NCBI GenBank assembly: GCA_037043015.1 | Contig: CM073330.1 | Span: 5,233,263 to 5,297,262 of the forward strand | Reading direction: 5' to 3' | From: Bryum argenteum | Lineage: Eukaryota > Streptophyta > Bryopsida > Bryales > Bryaceae | Length of the DNA stretch: 64,000 nt | Shown here: positions 11,701-22,690 of the stretch, piece by piece | Position numbering within the stretch: position 1 is the first letter of the stretch | Layout of the letters: each line of letters starts with the position of its first letter | Program-made: the position numbers and the translations under genes | The notes under the pieces: model-generated | The model's database searches: none | Told to the model about the DNA's origin: nothing | What the model saw: the letters and a program-made list of their open reading frames with translations, nothing else

Positions 11701-12239
11701 GTAACAATTCTACAATTCTGTGTTAGAATAGAGGTTTTGTAGGATTATGGTAGGATAAATGTATTCTGCAAATGGTCATGACAAATTAATGTTTACATAG
11801 GAATATGCTTTCATGTTGTAAAGCACATATATAAAGTAATATACTATATATACTATAGTTCATCATCCAAATCATATAAAAATGTAATCTGCAAACAAAC
11901 GTAATGACTCATATACAGAAGTTCATATTATACTAAAAATTGATAAAAGACCACCATCCATGTTCCACCTAGTCAATATGCGACTTTCACAAGGCTCAAT
12001 AACCATTCCAACTTTGACAAATATCTTCTTGGTCATACTAAGTCAATTTTATGTTGAATAAATCATTCAATTATATATGTTATTACAAAACTTACCCCAC
12101 CTACTTCAATTTGCAAATCATACATTTTATTTGTTATATCAGAAGAAAATATATAACACATATCTTCAAAACCAATCAAGGTAACTATACTAGCTAAATT
12201 ACTTCAAAAACTCTCTGTCAAAAGGAAGATAAGGACCAT

Positions 12240-12545
12240 CCTTTCTAACTAACTTTCATAAAGTTTGCTTATACTATCCATATCCTCTAGAGTGGTCCAA
12301 AATGGAGTAGGTCCTACAATAGAGCTATAGTAATCTTCACTCACAGGTACATAATAGCATTCCCATTTGCAATAGCACCATGTACTCAGTGCAAACATTG
12401 TAAGGTGCCACTTTAAGGCATCATTTTTGGAACACCTCTATTTCCAACTTCGGAAATTCATAACTCATTGTAGAAGAGTCCAAAAATGATTATTCCACTT
12501 GCTCTATCTTTCTACTACTTGCACAAAAATTGCTTGCACAAGTAA
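12240..12545. repeat. Dispersed repeat related to 47400-47720
   Basis: Blocks such as CACAGGTACATAATAGC, ATAGCACCATGTACTCAGTG and the stretch up to AAATTCATAACTC have diverged counterparts in the same order at about 47500-47660. Neither copy codes for anything recognisable. Confidence 0.5.
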
Positions 12546-12595
12546 CATCCATGTAGATTTCCTGTACTAAGACTTTAGCCTATATTGAACACAGC

Positions 12596-12764
12596 AGGGA
12601 AGCTTCACATGGGGAGTCACGCCGAGCATGTGGCCGAATGCGGGCAAAAATTCTATGTGATTGGTCCTTTACTCATAGTTCAAAAAATGAAACAATCACG
12701 TTGTGAGAATATTTGGTCTTTAGGGGTCCCATGTGTGCCCTGACTCCCCATGTAAAGCGTCCCT
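12596..12764. mobile_element. 169-bp MITE with about 26-bp inverted ends
   Basis: The left end AGGGAAGCTTCACATGGGGA continues to GTCA and is matched in reverse complement by the right end, AGGGACGCTTTACATGGGGA then GTCA, with two mismatches. I could not see a clear target duplication. It lies about 200 bp upstream of the candidate TATA box of the F-box gene, so it may sit in that promoter. Confidence 0.75.
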
Positions 12765-12962
12765 CTAATCTATACTTTCACAACCACTCTCGTCATATAG
12801 AAATATTCCTTCCAAACAAAGTACCAATCAAATTCCCACCCCCATTTCCCAGCACTTACCCATATCCAAAATCAAACAACCAAAATCCGGAATAAATCTT
12901 CCCAATGACCCAAAAACAGCAAAAGGAGAAACCGGGCTTCAAACCAGGGTTAGCCAGGACCG

Positions 12963-12970
12963 TATAAATA
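12963..12970 (+). promoter_or_regulatory. Candidate TATA box for the F-box/kelch gene
   Basis: TATAAATA lies about 490 bp before the proposed start codon at 13456. A long leader would then include a GA-rich stretch near 13270-13296 (AGAGAGAGAGAGAGAG), common in plant 5' UTRs. There is no direct evidence for the transcription start. Confidence 0.35.
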
Positions 12971-13455
12971 TACTGTTCAAATAAAGACTCCCATTCATAT
13001 TTTCAAATACTGGTCTGTTACTAATTACAGCCCCTGCATGGTTGGTGGTTCAAACTTCAAACCACGGCACCCACGGCGTTAATGGCACCCAAATCTACCA
13101 CTCCCACCTCGATCCCATAGATCCGCCACATCTACCATAAACGAAGATCCTACGGGATGCGTGGATCTAGGAACTGCTTGATTTCAGTGAGAGTGAAGGG
13201 CGTGAGGGCGGGGCTGGCTATGGCAGAAAGGGAGGAGAGGGCTTGAGCGGAGCTTTGCGGGGATCGTGCGAGAGAGCGAAAGAGAGAGAGAGAGAGGTTT
13301 TGAATGGTGATGCTAGTGTTTTTGAGAGGCGAAAGGAGGCAGGCTGGCTAGGGTAATGAGGAGGCGTTGTTTTGATTTGGCATTTTGAGCGAGCGGCGGC
13401 GGGCAAGCTTTTTCTATGTGGAATCGAGGAAGTATGCTGATTGAGGAAGAGTGCA

Positions 13456-16400
13456 ATGCATCGGGCTGTACATCCCGTTCCTCAGGTACGACTTACCGGT
13501 AGATGCATTTTTGAAAATACGGTGCGAGTTTCGGAAGCTTGATGCGGTGTGAGTTTGGCCGTCAATCGCGTGTCTTGAGAATCGGTAGAATATAAGAAAT
13601 AATGCTTAAGAGATTCACGACGTTGTCGTTTTTGTGGCTGACCTACAACGATGAGTTTGAGTACTCTGTGAAGGGCTTGAAAAGTTAAGAGATCACTGTT
13701 AGTATGTGATGTTATTGCTTGGACAAGCTTTGAGAGGTGGAAAATGTATTGAGGCATTGCGGGAATTAGTTGTACAGCTTGATGCGGTTTGAGTGAAAGC
13801 TGGTCAATCGTTGTTATGATAGGTGCAGCCTTCAAGGAATAATGCTTAGTTTGATTAATGACTTCACGGTGTCTCTTTTGTTTTGTGGCTGACCTACAAC
13901 GACGTCTTGTACCGTGAGCATAAGGGCTTCAAAGTTGAGAGATCACTGTTAGTATGTGTTTATGTTAGTTTGATAAGTTCCTGATCGGTTTTGAGAGGTG
14001 GAAAATTTATTGAGACATTGCGGGAATTAGCTCGATGCGGTTCGAGTTTGTTGCTGTTGAGTAGTGGTCAATCAAGGAATTATGCTTTCGTCGATTAGTT
14101 AATTGATGGTCTTCGTGAGCTTTGCCTCTTTTTTTTTGTGGCTGACCTATAACGATGTATCCTACCGTGAATATGAGCACTTCATCTAGGGCTTGAAAAT
14201 CTTAGTAATTACTGCTAGTGTCATTTTGATACGCTCCTCTCGTTACAGATCGACTTTGAGAGGTGGAAAATTCATCGTGACCTTGCCGGAATTAGGTAGC
14301 TCCCATCGGAGTTTGAAATGAGAATTTACTGCGCAGTTTGACTTCGGTGACTTCGGTTACTATGAGTGACAGTTTCAGGGAATAATGCTTACTTCGATTA
14401 ATTAATCCACGGTTGTCAATAATCTTGTTGCGGCTGACCTATATCGTGAGTATGAGTACTCTATAGAGAGCTTGAGAATCCGAGTCTTCATTGTTAGCTT
14501 ATGATATTAATTTCACAAGCTCAGATTGGTTTCTTGAGAGGCGGAAATTCATTGAGGCGTTCAGGAATTCGGTAGCTTTTATCGAAGGTCAATTCTGAGA
14601 CGTAGAGTGCTTGATTTATTCAGTTGTAGAGGTGTTCGTAACTTCACTGGTTACGGTAAACGATAGCCTTCAAGGAATTATGCTAACTTCGATCAATCGA
14701 TTCCTCGGTGACTTTTTTGGTGTGGCTGACCTAGAAAGATGTCCTGTACCGTGAGTATGAGTACTCTGTATATGTCTTGAGATGTTGAGAGATCACTGTC
14801 AGCATGCGACGGTATTTGTTTGTCAAGCTCGGTATGATCGGTTACGAGACGTGGAAATTTAGCGGGAATCGGGTAGCTTGCATCGGAGTTTGAAATGAGG
14901 ATAAATCACTCAATTTAATATGTCCGTAAGTGAATTGCAGCCAGAAAGCTGGATCGGTTTGATTCATGTGTATATTCCTCTAAATGGTAGCCCTTTTCGA
15001 GAAAGAAAGAGAAATGTTTTGCTCATGAATCACTGGTGCTATAACGTTAGTTATTACGTAGACGTAAGGCATTATGGGTTTATGGCAATACCAGTAGTGC
15101 AACTAGGTAACTGTCCATCAGCTGGGTAGGTACACTGTGCTGCATGCATTGTAATGTAAGAGGCTTGTTACTACATTTGCAGTTTGTTCTGTACTTGCTT
15201 TCCTGAATGAAAAGCTAAAAGCTGTGACTGAATTTGGGTTTCAGGTTGAGACCGCAGCATGCTACTGCGGAGGAGTCGACGCAGGATTGACTGTGGGTGG
15301 AAGGAGATTTGTACCAGGGAGGACAGTAGGTCACTGTGTTAGACCAGATATCAAACCTACTATTACCCTGCCGAAGAAGCCAACACGAGGTGAACGACGT
15401 ATCCCCTCTGAATTGCTCCCCGGCCTTCCAGACGACCTTGCAATCGCTTGTCTCATCCGAGTTCCAAGATTCTACCACCGAAAGCTACGCGTCGTGTGTA
15501 AACGATGGGACCGACTTCTTGCTGGCAACTTCTTCTATTCTCTGCGGCGACGCCTTGGCATGGCAGAAGAATGGGTCTATGTTATAAAGCGAGATCGCGA
15601 AGGCCGTATCTCATGGCATGCTTTTGATCCGAGGTAACAACTGCGGCTGGTCATATATCTGTAGTCTCTTCAGTAACTAATCCACTAGTTCATATATGAA
15701 TGTTATCCACGAAGGCATTGCTCATTCGGAAGATTCGATCTGAAGGTGTGATTTGGATGCCGCAGGTTTCAGCTATGGCAGCCTCTCCCTCCCGTCCCAG
15801 CAGAGTACTCAGAAGCACTTGGCTTCGGGTGTGCTGTGTTGAGTGGATGCCACTTATACCTTTTTGGTGGCAAGGATCCCTCCAAGGGCTCCATGCGTCG
15901 TGTTGTCTATTACAGTGCCCGAACCAACAAATGGCACCGTGCACCGAATATGCAGAGGAAGCGACACTTCTTTGGCTTCTGCGTTATAAACAATTGTCTT
16001 TACGTGGCTGGAGGGGAGTGCGAGGGAATTCAAAGATCTCTCAGGTCTGCGGAAATGTATGATCCAAATAGACACAAGTGGTGTTCCATCTCGGACATGA
16101 GCACAGCCATGGTTCCCTTCATTGGAGTGGTCTATGGCGGAAGGTCAGCCCCACATCTCTAACATACGTGGGACTCTCTCATAGTCACTAAATTTTTCTT
16201 GTAACCGCTTTAGACAACTCATTCTCAGAATCAGTGATCCACCATGCTCGAACCAAACTTCATGATAAGTAATGAAGGTTTCCATGTACTGCGAATTTCA
16301 TGACTGCGATACCGGTGTGGTGCTTTTAGCTTCCGCTTGAGAACGACATTTTCTATTTTCTCCTCATTAGTTCTATTGAAGTTACTGGTGGTGTATCACC

Positions 16401-16953
16401 TATACGTTAAGAAGCTGAACTTACGAGTTTAAGTGGGGCTTGACTGATTAAGTGGTATGTGTGTGGCAGGTGGTTCCTGAAGGGACTAGGATCGCACAGG
16501 CAGGTGATGAGTGAGGTGTACGTGCCAGCAGCGAATCACTGGTCACCGATAATGGATGGAATGGTAGCAGGATGGCGGAACCCATGTGTGGAGCTTCACG
16601 GAAATTTATACGCATTGGATTGTCGAGACGGATGCAAATTACGGATGTACGATCGAGACAGTGACGCGTGGAGTCGATCAGTGGACAGCCGACTTCATCT
16701 GGGAGGCTCACGAGCCATGGAAGCAGTGGCATTGGTGCCATTAGGAGGCAAACTTTGTATTATTCGAAACAACATGAGTATTACCCTGGTCGACGTAGCC
16801 AGTGCGGAGATACCTGACAAGCAGGGACAGCTATGGGAAACCATCTCTGGCAAAGGTCAATTCAAGTCATTTGTGACCAATCTCTGGTCCAATCTTGCAG
16901 GCCGAAACCGGCTGAAATCGCACATTGTGCACTGCCAAGTGCTGCAAGCCTGA
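13456..16953 (+). CDS. SAGL1: F-box/kelch-repeat protein of the SAGL1 (At1g55270) type
   Basis: Four exons join without a stop: 13456-13485, 15245-15633, 15766-16143 and 16470-16953 (1281 nt, 426 residues; the Arabidopsis protein is about the same size). All junctions are GT-AG. Residues 13-18 (TAACYC) begin the conserved N-terminus, the F-box runs about 68-112 (LPGLPDDLAIACLIRVPRF...), and kelch motifs follow from about 140 (LWQPLPPVPAEYSEALGFG, HLYLFGGKDPSKGSMRR, NNCLYVAGGECEG, WFLKGLGSH). It ends LKSHIVHCQVLQA. The family forms the substrate-binding part of SCF ubiquitin ligases; SAGL1 acts on phenylpropanoid enzymes and cuticular wax formation in Arabidopsis. The first coding exon is only 30 nt. 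I chose ATG 13456 because it alone is in frame with exon 2; two upstream ATGs (13416, 13434) are in another frame. Confidence 0.93.
13590..14890 (+). repeat. Degenerate tandem repeat of about 250-290 bp filling intron 1
   Basis: Five units lie within the 1759-nt first intron of the F-box gene (13486-15244). The marker GTGGCTGACCTA recurs at 13634, 13885, 14138, about 14430 and 14722. GGAATAATGCTTA-like blocks recur near 13596, 13838, 14075, 14379 and 14673. A GAGGTGGAAAATT-like block recurs near 13733, 13996, 14260, 14535 and 14850. Spacing is about 251, 253, 292 and 292 bp. Confidence 0.85.
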
Positions 16954-16956
16954 GTT

Positions 16957-17048
16957 TCTCTCTCTCTCTCTCTCTCTCAGGCACCGCCCTTGGGTGTATC
17001 ATTCTCCATTCATTTTATCACTATCTCTCTCTCTCTCTCTCGCTCTCT
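16957..17048 (+). repeat. Two (TC)n tracts in the 3' UTR of the F-box gene
   Basis: About eleven TC repeats occur at 16957-16978, four bases after the stop codon, and about twelve at 17024-17048. They keep a frame open past the stop and should not be read as coding. Confidence 0.85.
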
Positions 17049-17654
17049 TTCCTTGGCGGGGATAGGTGTAGCAGTCTTAGAAAAAGTGTGTCTGTTGCCT
17101 CTGTTCCTCCTGCCACTTGAATTCGGGAAGAAATAAGTTCTTAGCAATCTCTACAGTTAGGGTTCAAACTGAAGTCTGCCAGAAATGCTGCCAGACTGTT
17201 TCATCTATGTTACTGCTATTCTTCCACCTAGAATTGCTTGTTATTGTTCTCCCTGACACTGGTTGTTCAATTTGATGTCATGTGTTATTACTTGTTGATG
17301 TCATAGATCTCTTCTGATTCAGGATTTGGATACAGTCTATTATGTGCTGCAGAATCCCGCTTCGAATCCCAACTAGAAGTTGGTCATCGCAAAATAGGAG
17401 CTCGCCCATACATACGGGTCTCAAAAATTTCCGATTGCAAGAATCATACAAGAAAATCCTGAATGTTGAGCTTGTTTCTTCAATTTACCAGCTTGTTTCC
17501 TCTTCACTTAACAGATGCATTTGCGAGGTCTTCGGTTGAATCTACAACGAAGGAAGTTGGAGAAGGTCCTTTCTACGACGGAGGCTCAACTTTCAACATA
17601 TGGCCCAAAAATATGATTTCGAAAAAAAGTGCAAAGCATGTAGAAGGTCGAAGC
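17049..17654. other. 3' flank of the F-box gene
   Basis: This is the 3' UTR and downstream sequence. Open frames at 17342-17539 and 17463-17690 overlap in different frames and show no domain. Confidence 0.4.
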
Positions 17655-17784
17655 AATTGGAATCATAGTGTTGATTCACATCACTTTTAATGAATGAGTA
17701 GAAGATTGTACGGTTGAGAAATTGGAATCATAGTGTTGATTCACATCACTTCTAATGAATGAGTAGAGGATTGTATGGTTGAGA
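17655..17784 (+). repeat. 65-bp tandem duplication
   Basis: AATTGGAATCATAGTGTTGA starts at 17655 and again at 17720. The two 65-bp copies differ at a handful of positions (T/C, A/G), so the duplication is fairly recent. Confidence 0.9.
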
Positions 17785-17813
17785 AATGATCATCTCAGTG
17801 ACCCCAAATTTGA

Positions 17814-17913
17814 TGCATGTGTGGTTTTGAGTATACATAAGTGGATCCATGTGGCAACAATGATGTTGTGCCACCATGGATCCACTCATCCTGTATACTC
17901 AAACCACATGTGC
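17814..17913. repeat. About 100-nt hairpin with 47-bp arms
   Basis: Arms 17814-17860 and 17866-17913 pair across a 5-nt loop. Starting GCATGTGTGGTTTTGAGTAT on the left and ending CTCAAACCACATGTGC on the right, they have only a few mismatches or one-base bulges. Size and bulges resemble a plant pre-miRNA or a small foldback MITE. No expression evidence is available. Confidence 0.75.
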
Positions 17914-18255
17914 ATTGGTGCCAAAATCTATTGAAGGCAGATTCTGGATGATTTGAATTTGGTCAGCCTTTGATTTACTATACATAGATCACATGTAGTT
18001 GGAACCTTTTGCTAGTTGTGAATTTTTTCCATACCCTTTGGAGAAATATCATCCATGCTTCAAAATTCTTCATACTAGAGGAGATATTTATGGTCAAAGT
18101 TTGGAAAAATATTTTACCTTACAGTGCATGGGTTGGAAATAGTCATTTGAATTTGAAAAATAATCTTTGTCATTGCATCTACTATAGATTACGTCTATGC
18201 AAGTCTATGTGTGTCTGTCATTATCCAACATGGGATTGTTAAATTAATGCTATAT
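17914..18255. other. Intergenic region, no gene seen
   Basis: AT-rich sequence between the hairpin and the MITE at 18256. An open frame at 18009-18242 has no recognisable domain. Confidence 0.4.
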
Positions 18256-18536
18256 GGTAGGCACTCCTAAAAGCGCCACAAGACCCAAAAGCGATCTGTC
18301 CTCATTTGTAGATTGTGAAGATACAGATGTACCTCATTCGTATATAACGCATTTGGGTCAAATCTTACTTTGCACTTTGGAATTTTGTATAAAATTCACA
18401 AATGCGAATTACATGTTGCGAATTTTTACAATCCTCCCGAAAACCTATTTCAAATGTGGTCATAATTTTATTTTGAGTTTACTAGTGCTAAAAATAGGTC
18501 AGATCTCTTAAGGTGGCGCTTTTAGGACACTCTACC
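18256..18536. mobile_element. 281-bp MITE with about 24-bp inverted ends
   Basis: The left end GGTAGGCACTCCTAAAAGCG then CCAC is matched by the reverse complement of the right end, GGTAGAGTGTCCTAAAAGCG then CCAC. The inner CCTAAAAGCGCCAC is perfect. The target duplication is not clear. Non-coding. Confidence 0.75.
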
Positions 18537-18544
18537 TTAGTATT

Positions 18545-18745
18545 TGAAGTTTGATAAAGGACAAATTTGAATATGGTATACTTGGGGTTAAAATAAAGTA
18601 TCTCAATAAATATATCTCATCATGAAGATATGTCTTGTACCAAGCTTGCTATTATATTCATGTACATATAGATCTTGGTTGTTTTTTTTTTCACTTGGAG
18701 ACAACATAAATAATATGCAAATGCCATGGAGAATTAAGAGATCGA
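18545..18745 (-). repeat. Inverted copy of the 10120-10335 dispersed repeat
   Basis: Read on the minus strand, it follows 10120-10335 block by block (for example TATGGTATACTTGGGGTT on the plus strand against the complement near 10285-10305). Confidence 0.55.
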
Positions 18746-18833
18746 AGCAAAAAAGTCGTTTTCTAATAGGACTGTTATTATAAATAGGAGGATGTATGTA
18801 CTAATTACTTGCATAAGATGAAATATGTCATAC

Positions 18834-20749
18834 TTAACCCCTAAAAATCCAGGAAAATCAATACGGTTTTTTGAGATTTCGGGCAGCTCATTTTGAGAAG
18901 ATAAATTGAAATTTTTGCCTAAGATTTTTACTGGGTGCTACCCATAGTGTAATGTGTATGTGGTAAAATTTGCAAAGCCAAATTTTGATTTTAAAACCTT
19001 CATCTAGAAATTTTAGGTTTCAAGTCCAAAATAGGCAGTTTAAAATTAGCTTTATTTAAGTATTTTTTTTAGAGATATGTTTATCACCAAAATATTATTC
19101 AAATTCCAACGTTTCCAAAGTCAAAAAGTTCACCAACTTTACAAGGGCAGCCTCCAAAACTCTCAAAAACAATCTTCACAATTTCTAGTAATTTTACATT
19201 TTTTTCTTTCAAAAATTGCCAAAATTTGAGATTTTGGATTTTTTTCCTATTTTTTTTTTTTTTTTTCAAAATTCACATACTCATAAAGGCACCTACTCAC
19301 CGTCCAAATTTTCTTTAAACTTAATATATCATATGTGGTGCTTGTTTTACTAAATTGTTGTTTTTAGACCTTCTTTCATTAAATAATGTACATTAACCCC
19401 TAGACGTCCTTGGGGTATTTTTAGCCAAAAACTCATTTTCAAAAAAAGTGATATAAATGAAAATAAAGATAAGCTATTCAGATCTCAACCATACAAACTT
19501 GTAATAGACTTGTAGTAGATCATGTGGACCAAAACTTGACTCATGGGACCTCATAGATTGGGAGATCATAACATGTTAGTACGCAAAACAGGCTACAAAA
19601 TACCATCATTTCCACTTTGAAGTGAAAATACTACCAACATGAAATTTGCAATCAAAAAATCAGCAACTAGAAAGTTGCTCATCTTCATCTCAAAGACACT
19701 CTTGTACCAAAAAAATTCATCAAAAAAAAATCTTGGGTCAAATAGTAGCCTTGTAGTCGTGAAAACTGCCAAAAAGTTTACAAAGGAAAAACAGTCCAAA
19801 ACTAGACCCCTCCCACTCAAATCCATGCCTTCTCTTCAATATATCCTCGATTGGGTCAAGGTTTCTACCACTAAAAATAGGCTATAATTGGAATCCATCC
19901 CAAAAAATAAAGTCAAAATCTAACGGTGGATGAAGGAGATCTAGCTCTTCAAAAATCATCCAATTTTTCACTTTTTTCATCGTAGAAACATCATTGCAAA
20001 GCCAATACCAAAGTTATCTAGATCAAAAAACTTCCAACTACAAAGTTGTTGGGATGCATCTAAATATCAAACCTATGAAAAAAAAATCATGAAAAACAAT
20101 TTTAGATTTCACATAATTGGCTTGCAATGGTAAAACATGCCAAATGTTAGAAAATCCAAAAACAAAAGCTGCCTTCACTAAAATCCATGCCATTTATTCA
20201 TACTTTATTTTATGAGTCCGCAATTTGTACCACATAAACTAGACTTGATTTGTGACCGAACGCAAGTGATTTCGTCAAAAACAGAGTTTTGATGAAGAAG
20301 TTATGGCCTTTCAAAGTTTTTGCCCTTCATCCAAAATGTCGTTTTTCGACACTAGGGACGTTTAGGGGTTAAGGTCAAAAAGTGGAATGAGTCTCTAAAA
20401 TTTTGCATGCGCGTACCCAACTTGATTACCTACATGGAAAAAAATGAGGGAAATTTTTTTGGAGTAACAATCATCAAGTTGCCCTTGGCACCATTTAGAC
20501 AATGCCTCTTGGACAACGGCAAAAAAAGGTGTTGGACAAACTATGATTGTTATAATCTCACAAATGACTAACATCCAACGATTAAAATTTTGACTAGTCC
20601 TTTGTATACAAGTTAGGTACAAGATCTTACAGTTAGAAGTCTAAAAAGAGAGAAAAAAGTTTATCCATTTCCCCATTTCCCAATAGAGGTGAAAAATGGC
20701 AGTTTTTGGTTTTGGAGGTTGAGGAAACGCTTGGATCTTTAGGGGTTAA
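18834..20749. mobile_element. TTAA-flanked MITE, family A copy 2, interrupted by a family B element
   Basis: TTAA 18834-18837 is followed by CCCCTAAAAATCC and the right end GGATCTTTAGGGG by TTAA 20746-20749. Without the nested insert (19397-20372) the element is about 930 bp, like the copy at 51911-52829. Family A blocks are conserved: ATTTTTGCC...TTTTTACTGGGTGCTCCC-like text near 18912-18945, AAATTTGAGATTTTGGATTT near 19222, and TCTAAAATTTTGCATGCGCG near 20394. Confidence 0.88.
19393..20372. mobile_element. TTAA-flanked MITE, family B copy 2, nested in family A copy 2
   Basis: TTAA 19393-19396 + CCCCTAGACGTCC opens and GGGACGTTTAGGGG + TTAA 20369-20372 closes a 972-bp body. Next to the uninterrupted sister at about 52440-52455 (AATTTGCACGAAGGTC), the host here reads AATGTACATTAAGGTC once one TTAA plus the body are removed. 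That matches a 4-bp TTAA target duplication. Confidence 0.9.
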
Positions 20750-20764
20750 CAAGAACTTCAAAAA

Positions 20765-22310
20765 GTTAAATTGGTGATAAAGCCTTGTAAAATTGCATTG
20801 TGGATCATGGTTACATTTAATATAATATTTCATCTTTAAGTAAAATGTAACTTTTCCAATACAAGTCAAGACCATTGTATGCAAATGAGATTCATCTATA
20901 ATATGAATTATGGACAATGACATACAAAATTATGTCACTTAATCTATATATACTTCATAATCTACAAGCATATACTCATGTAATCATTAAGTTGAGATCA
21001 ACATATGCAAGATGTTTTTATCTTATACCTCAGTTAAATGTAATTTTTTCTTCCACCACCATCTTGTAAAAACCTTATTCTACATGCAGCTTTTGTTAAG
21101 CTTATTCCATTAGCATCTTTTACAAACCTGATCCTACCAACATTTTGTACGAACTTTCTCCCACCACCATCTTATATAAGCTTTATTTTATTAGCAGCTT
21201 CACAGGTTATTCCACTAGCATCTTACACAAACCTTATCTCACCAGCATCTTGTACAAACTTTCTCTCACCAACATCTTGTACAAACCTTCTCTCACCAGA
21301 ACCATCTTGTACAAACCTTCTCTCACCATCAACATCTTGTACAAACCTTCTCTCACTAGCATCTTCTACAAACCTTCTCTCACCAACATCTTGTACAAAT
21401 CTTATTCCTCTAGGAGTTTGTACAAACTTTGTCACACCAAAATCTTGGACAATCTTTAGTCTGCCACAATTCTAGACAATCTTCAATTTACCACAATCAT
21501 ATATCTTACAGCTGATCTTGTTTACACCATGATTTTATGCAATCTTCAACTACCTGCAATCTTACATAATATTTATTCCACCCAAATCATGTATATTCTT
21601 TGTTCCACCATAATCTTGTATGAACTTGATTCCATCATGTTCCTCTATAAATTCTATTGAAGTAGAATTATATATAATCTCCGCCATATAAAAGTGAAAT
21701 CTTATATAATCATTATCATAACCACTACAATCTCATACACCAACGACAATATGATTTGACAATGGATATATGTTTATTACTTGGCATTCTACAATCATTA
21801 TTGGAACCTCTACATGCTCTCACAACAACAACAATATGATCTGACAATGGAAATATATATTTATTACTTTGCATTGTGTAATCATTATTACTTGATAATG
21901 TCTCCTCTCAATCAAAATCATTATGTATAGTACACCTATATCGTCTTAGTGTAACAAAATCGATGTTAAGTCAGAGGACATTATTAATACAAAGTGACTA
22001 GAATGACAGGGGTAACTATTAGATCCAAATCTATTTAGTCCAAAGACTTATAAAATCAGTATTTACATCAATACATACAAGATGCTTTTGATCTTTATAA
22101 CAATTCTAACACATATATAATAATTTGTAGGTATTCATAATTATAGGTGTTAATCATATTATTACCATATATATTCTCAAATGATATACTGAACATCACT
22201 TGAATTTGAAAATTGGTTTACCGTAGTTGACAAGAAGTTCAAAAGATATAAATTGATGAATAAGCCATGTAGAAGTGTTATAAAACTAAGGTGGAATATG
22301 GTCTAGGAAG
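20765..22310 (-). repeat. Dispersed repeat with minisatellite core, copy 2 (inverted to 2985-4440)
   Basis: In reverse complement this reproduces the order of 2985-4440: the AAGGTGGAATATGGTCTAG end at 22290, the minisatellite, then the ATTACATGAGTATATGCTTG-type block and the GTTACATTTTACTT-type block near 20840. It begins about 15 bp after the end of the family A element. Confidence 0.75.
21055..21465 (-). repeat. Minisatellite ACAAACCTTCTCTCACCAAC-type, about 30-bp unit
   Basis: About thirteen units with CATCTTGTACAAACCTTCTC recur between 21055 and 21465, the inverted form of the 3.8-kb array. Open frames across it (21145-21459 plus, 21223-21435 minus) are repeat by-products. Confidence 0.85.
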
Positions 22311-22334
22311 TTCTACTTATTTTAGGTCCAATGT

Positions 22335-22690
22335 AATTACTTCTAAAAATAGAAAAAATGCAAATCAAGAATCTTTCAACTACAAAGTTTTTGGGTCTCA
22401 TTTGAAGATCCACTCATGCAAAAAAATAAAAAAAAAATACAAAACTATTTGAATTTTCCATAATTAGTTTGCATGGTAAAACATGTCCCGTGTTTGAAAG
22501 TCCAAAACAAGAGTTGTCTTCATTAAATTGCATGCCATTAGTTTATACTTTTTTGGATAGATCAGTAATTTTTTCTTTACAGCTAGACGTGTTTTGGGAC
22601 CAAAATGAAGAACTTTGATCCAAAACAAACCTTCAGTGAAGAAGTTTCGGCTCTTCAAAGTTACCGCTGGCCATCCAAAATGTTGTCTTT
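22335..22690 (+). mobile_element. Family B MITE fragment (3' part)
   Basis: The segment aligns with the second half of family B: GGTAAAACATG near 22473, the CATGCCATTAGTTTATACTT block, then GCTCTTCAAAGTTACCGCTG and CATCCAAAATGTTGTCTTTT near 22672. No TTAA terminus is left on either side. Confidence 0.7.

Noticed and set aside
15224..15244. GTG/upstream residues as the start of the F-box protein
   Set aside because: These bases include the intron acceptor TTTCAG. The conserved N-terminal residues begin at 15245 and an in-frame ATG exon exists at 13456.
16951..17120. Extension of the F-box protein through the Ser/Leu-rich TC tracts
   Set aside because: The annotated frame ends at TGA 16951-16953 after the family's usual C-terminus; the extension is another frame through microsatellites.
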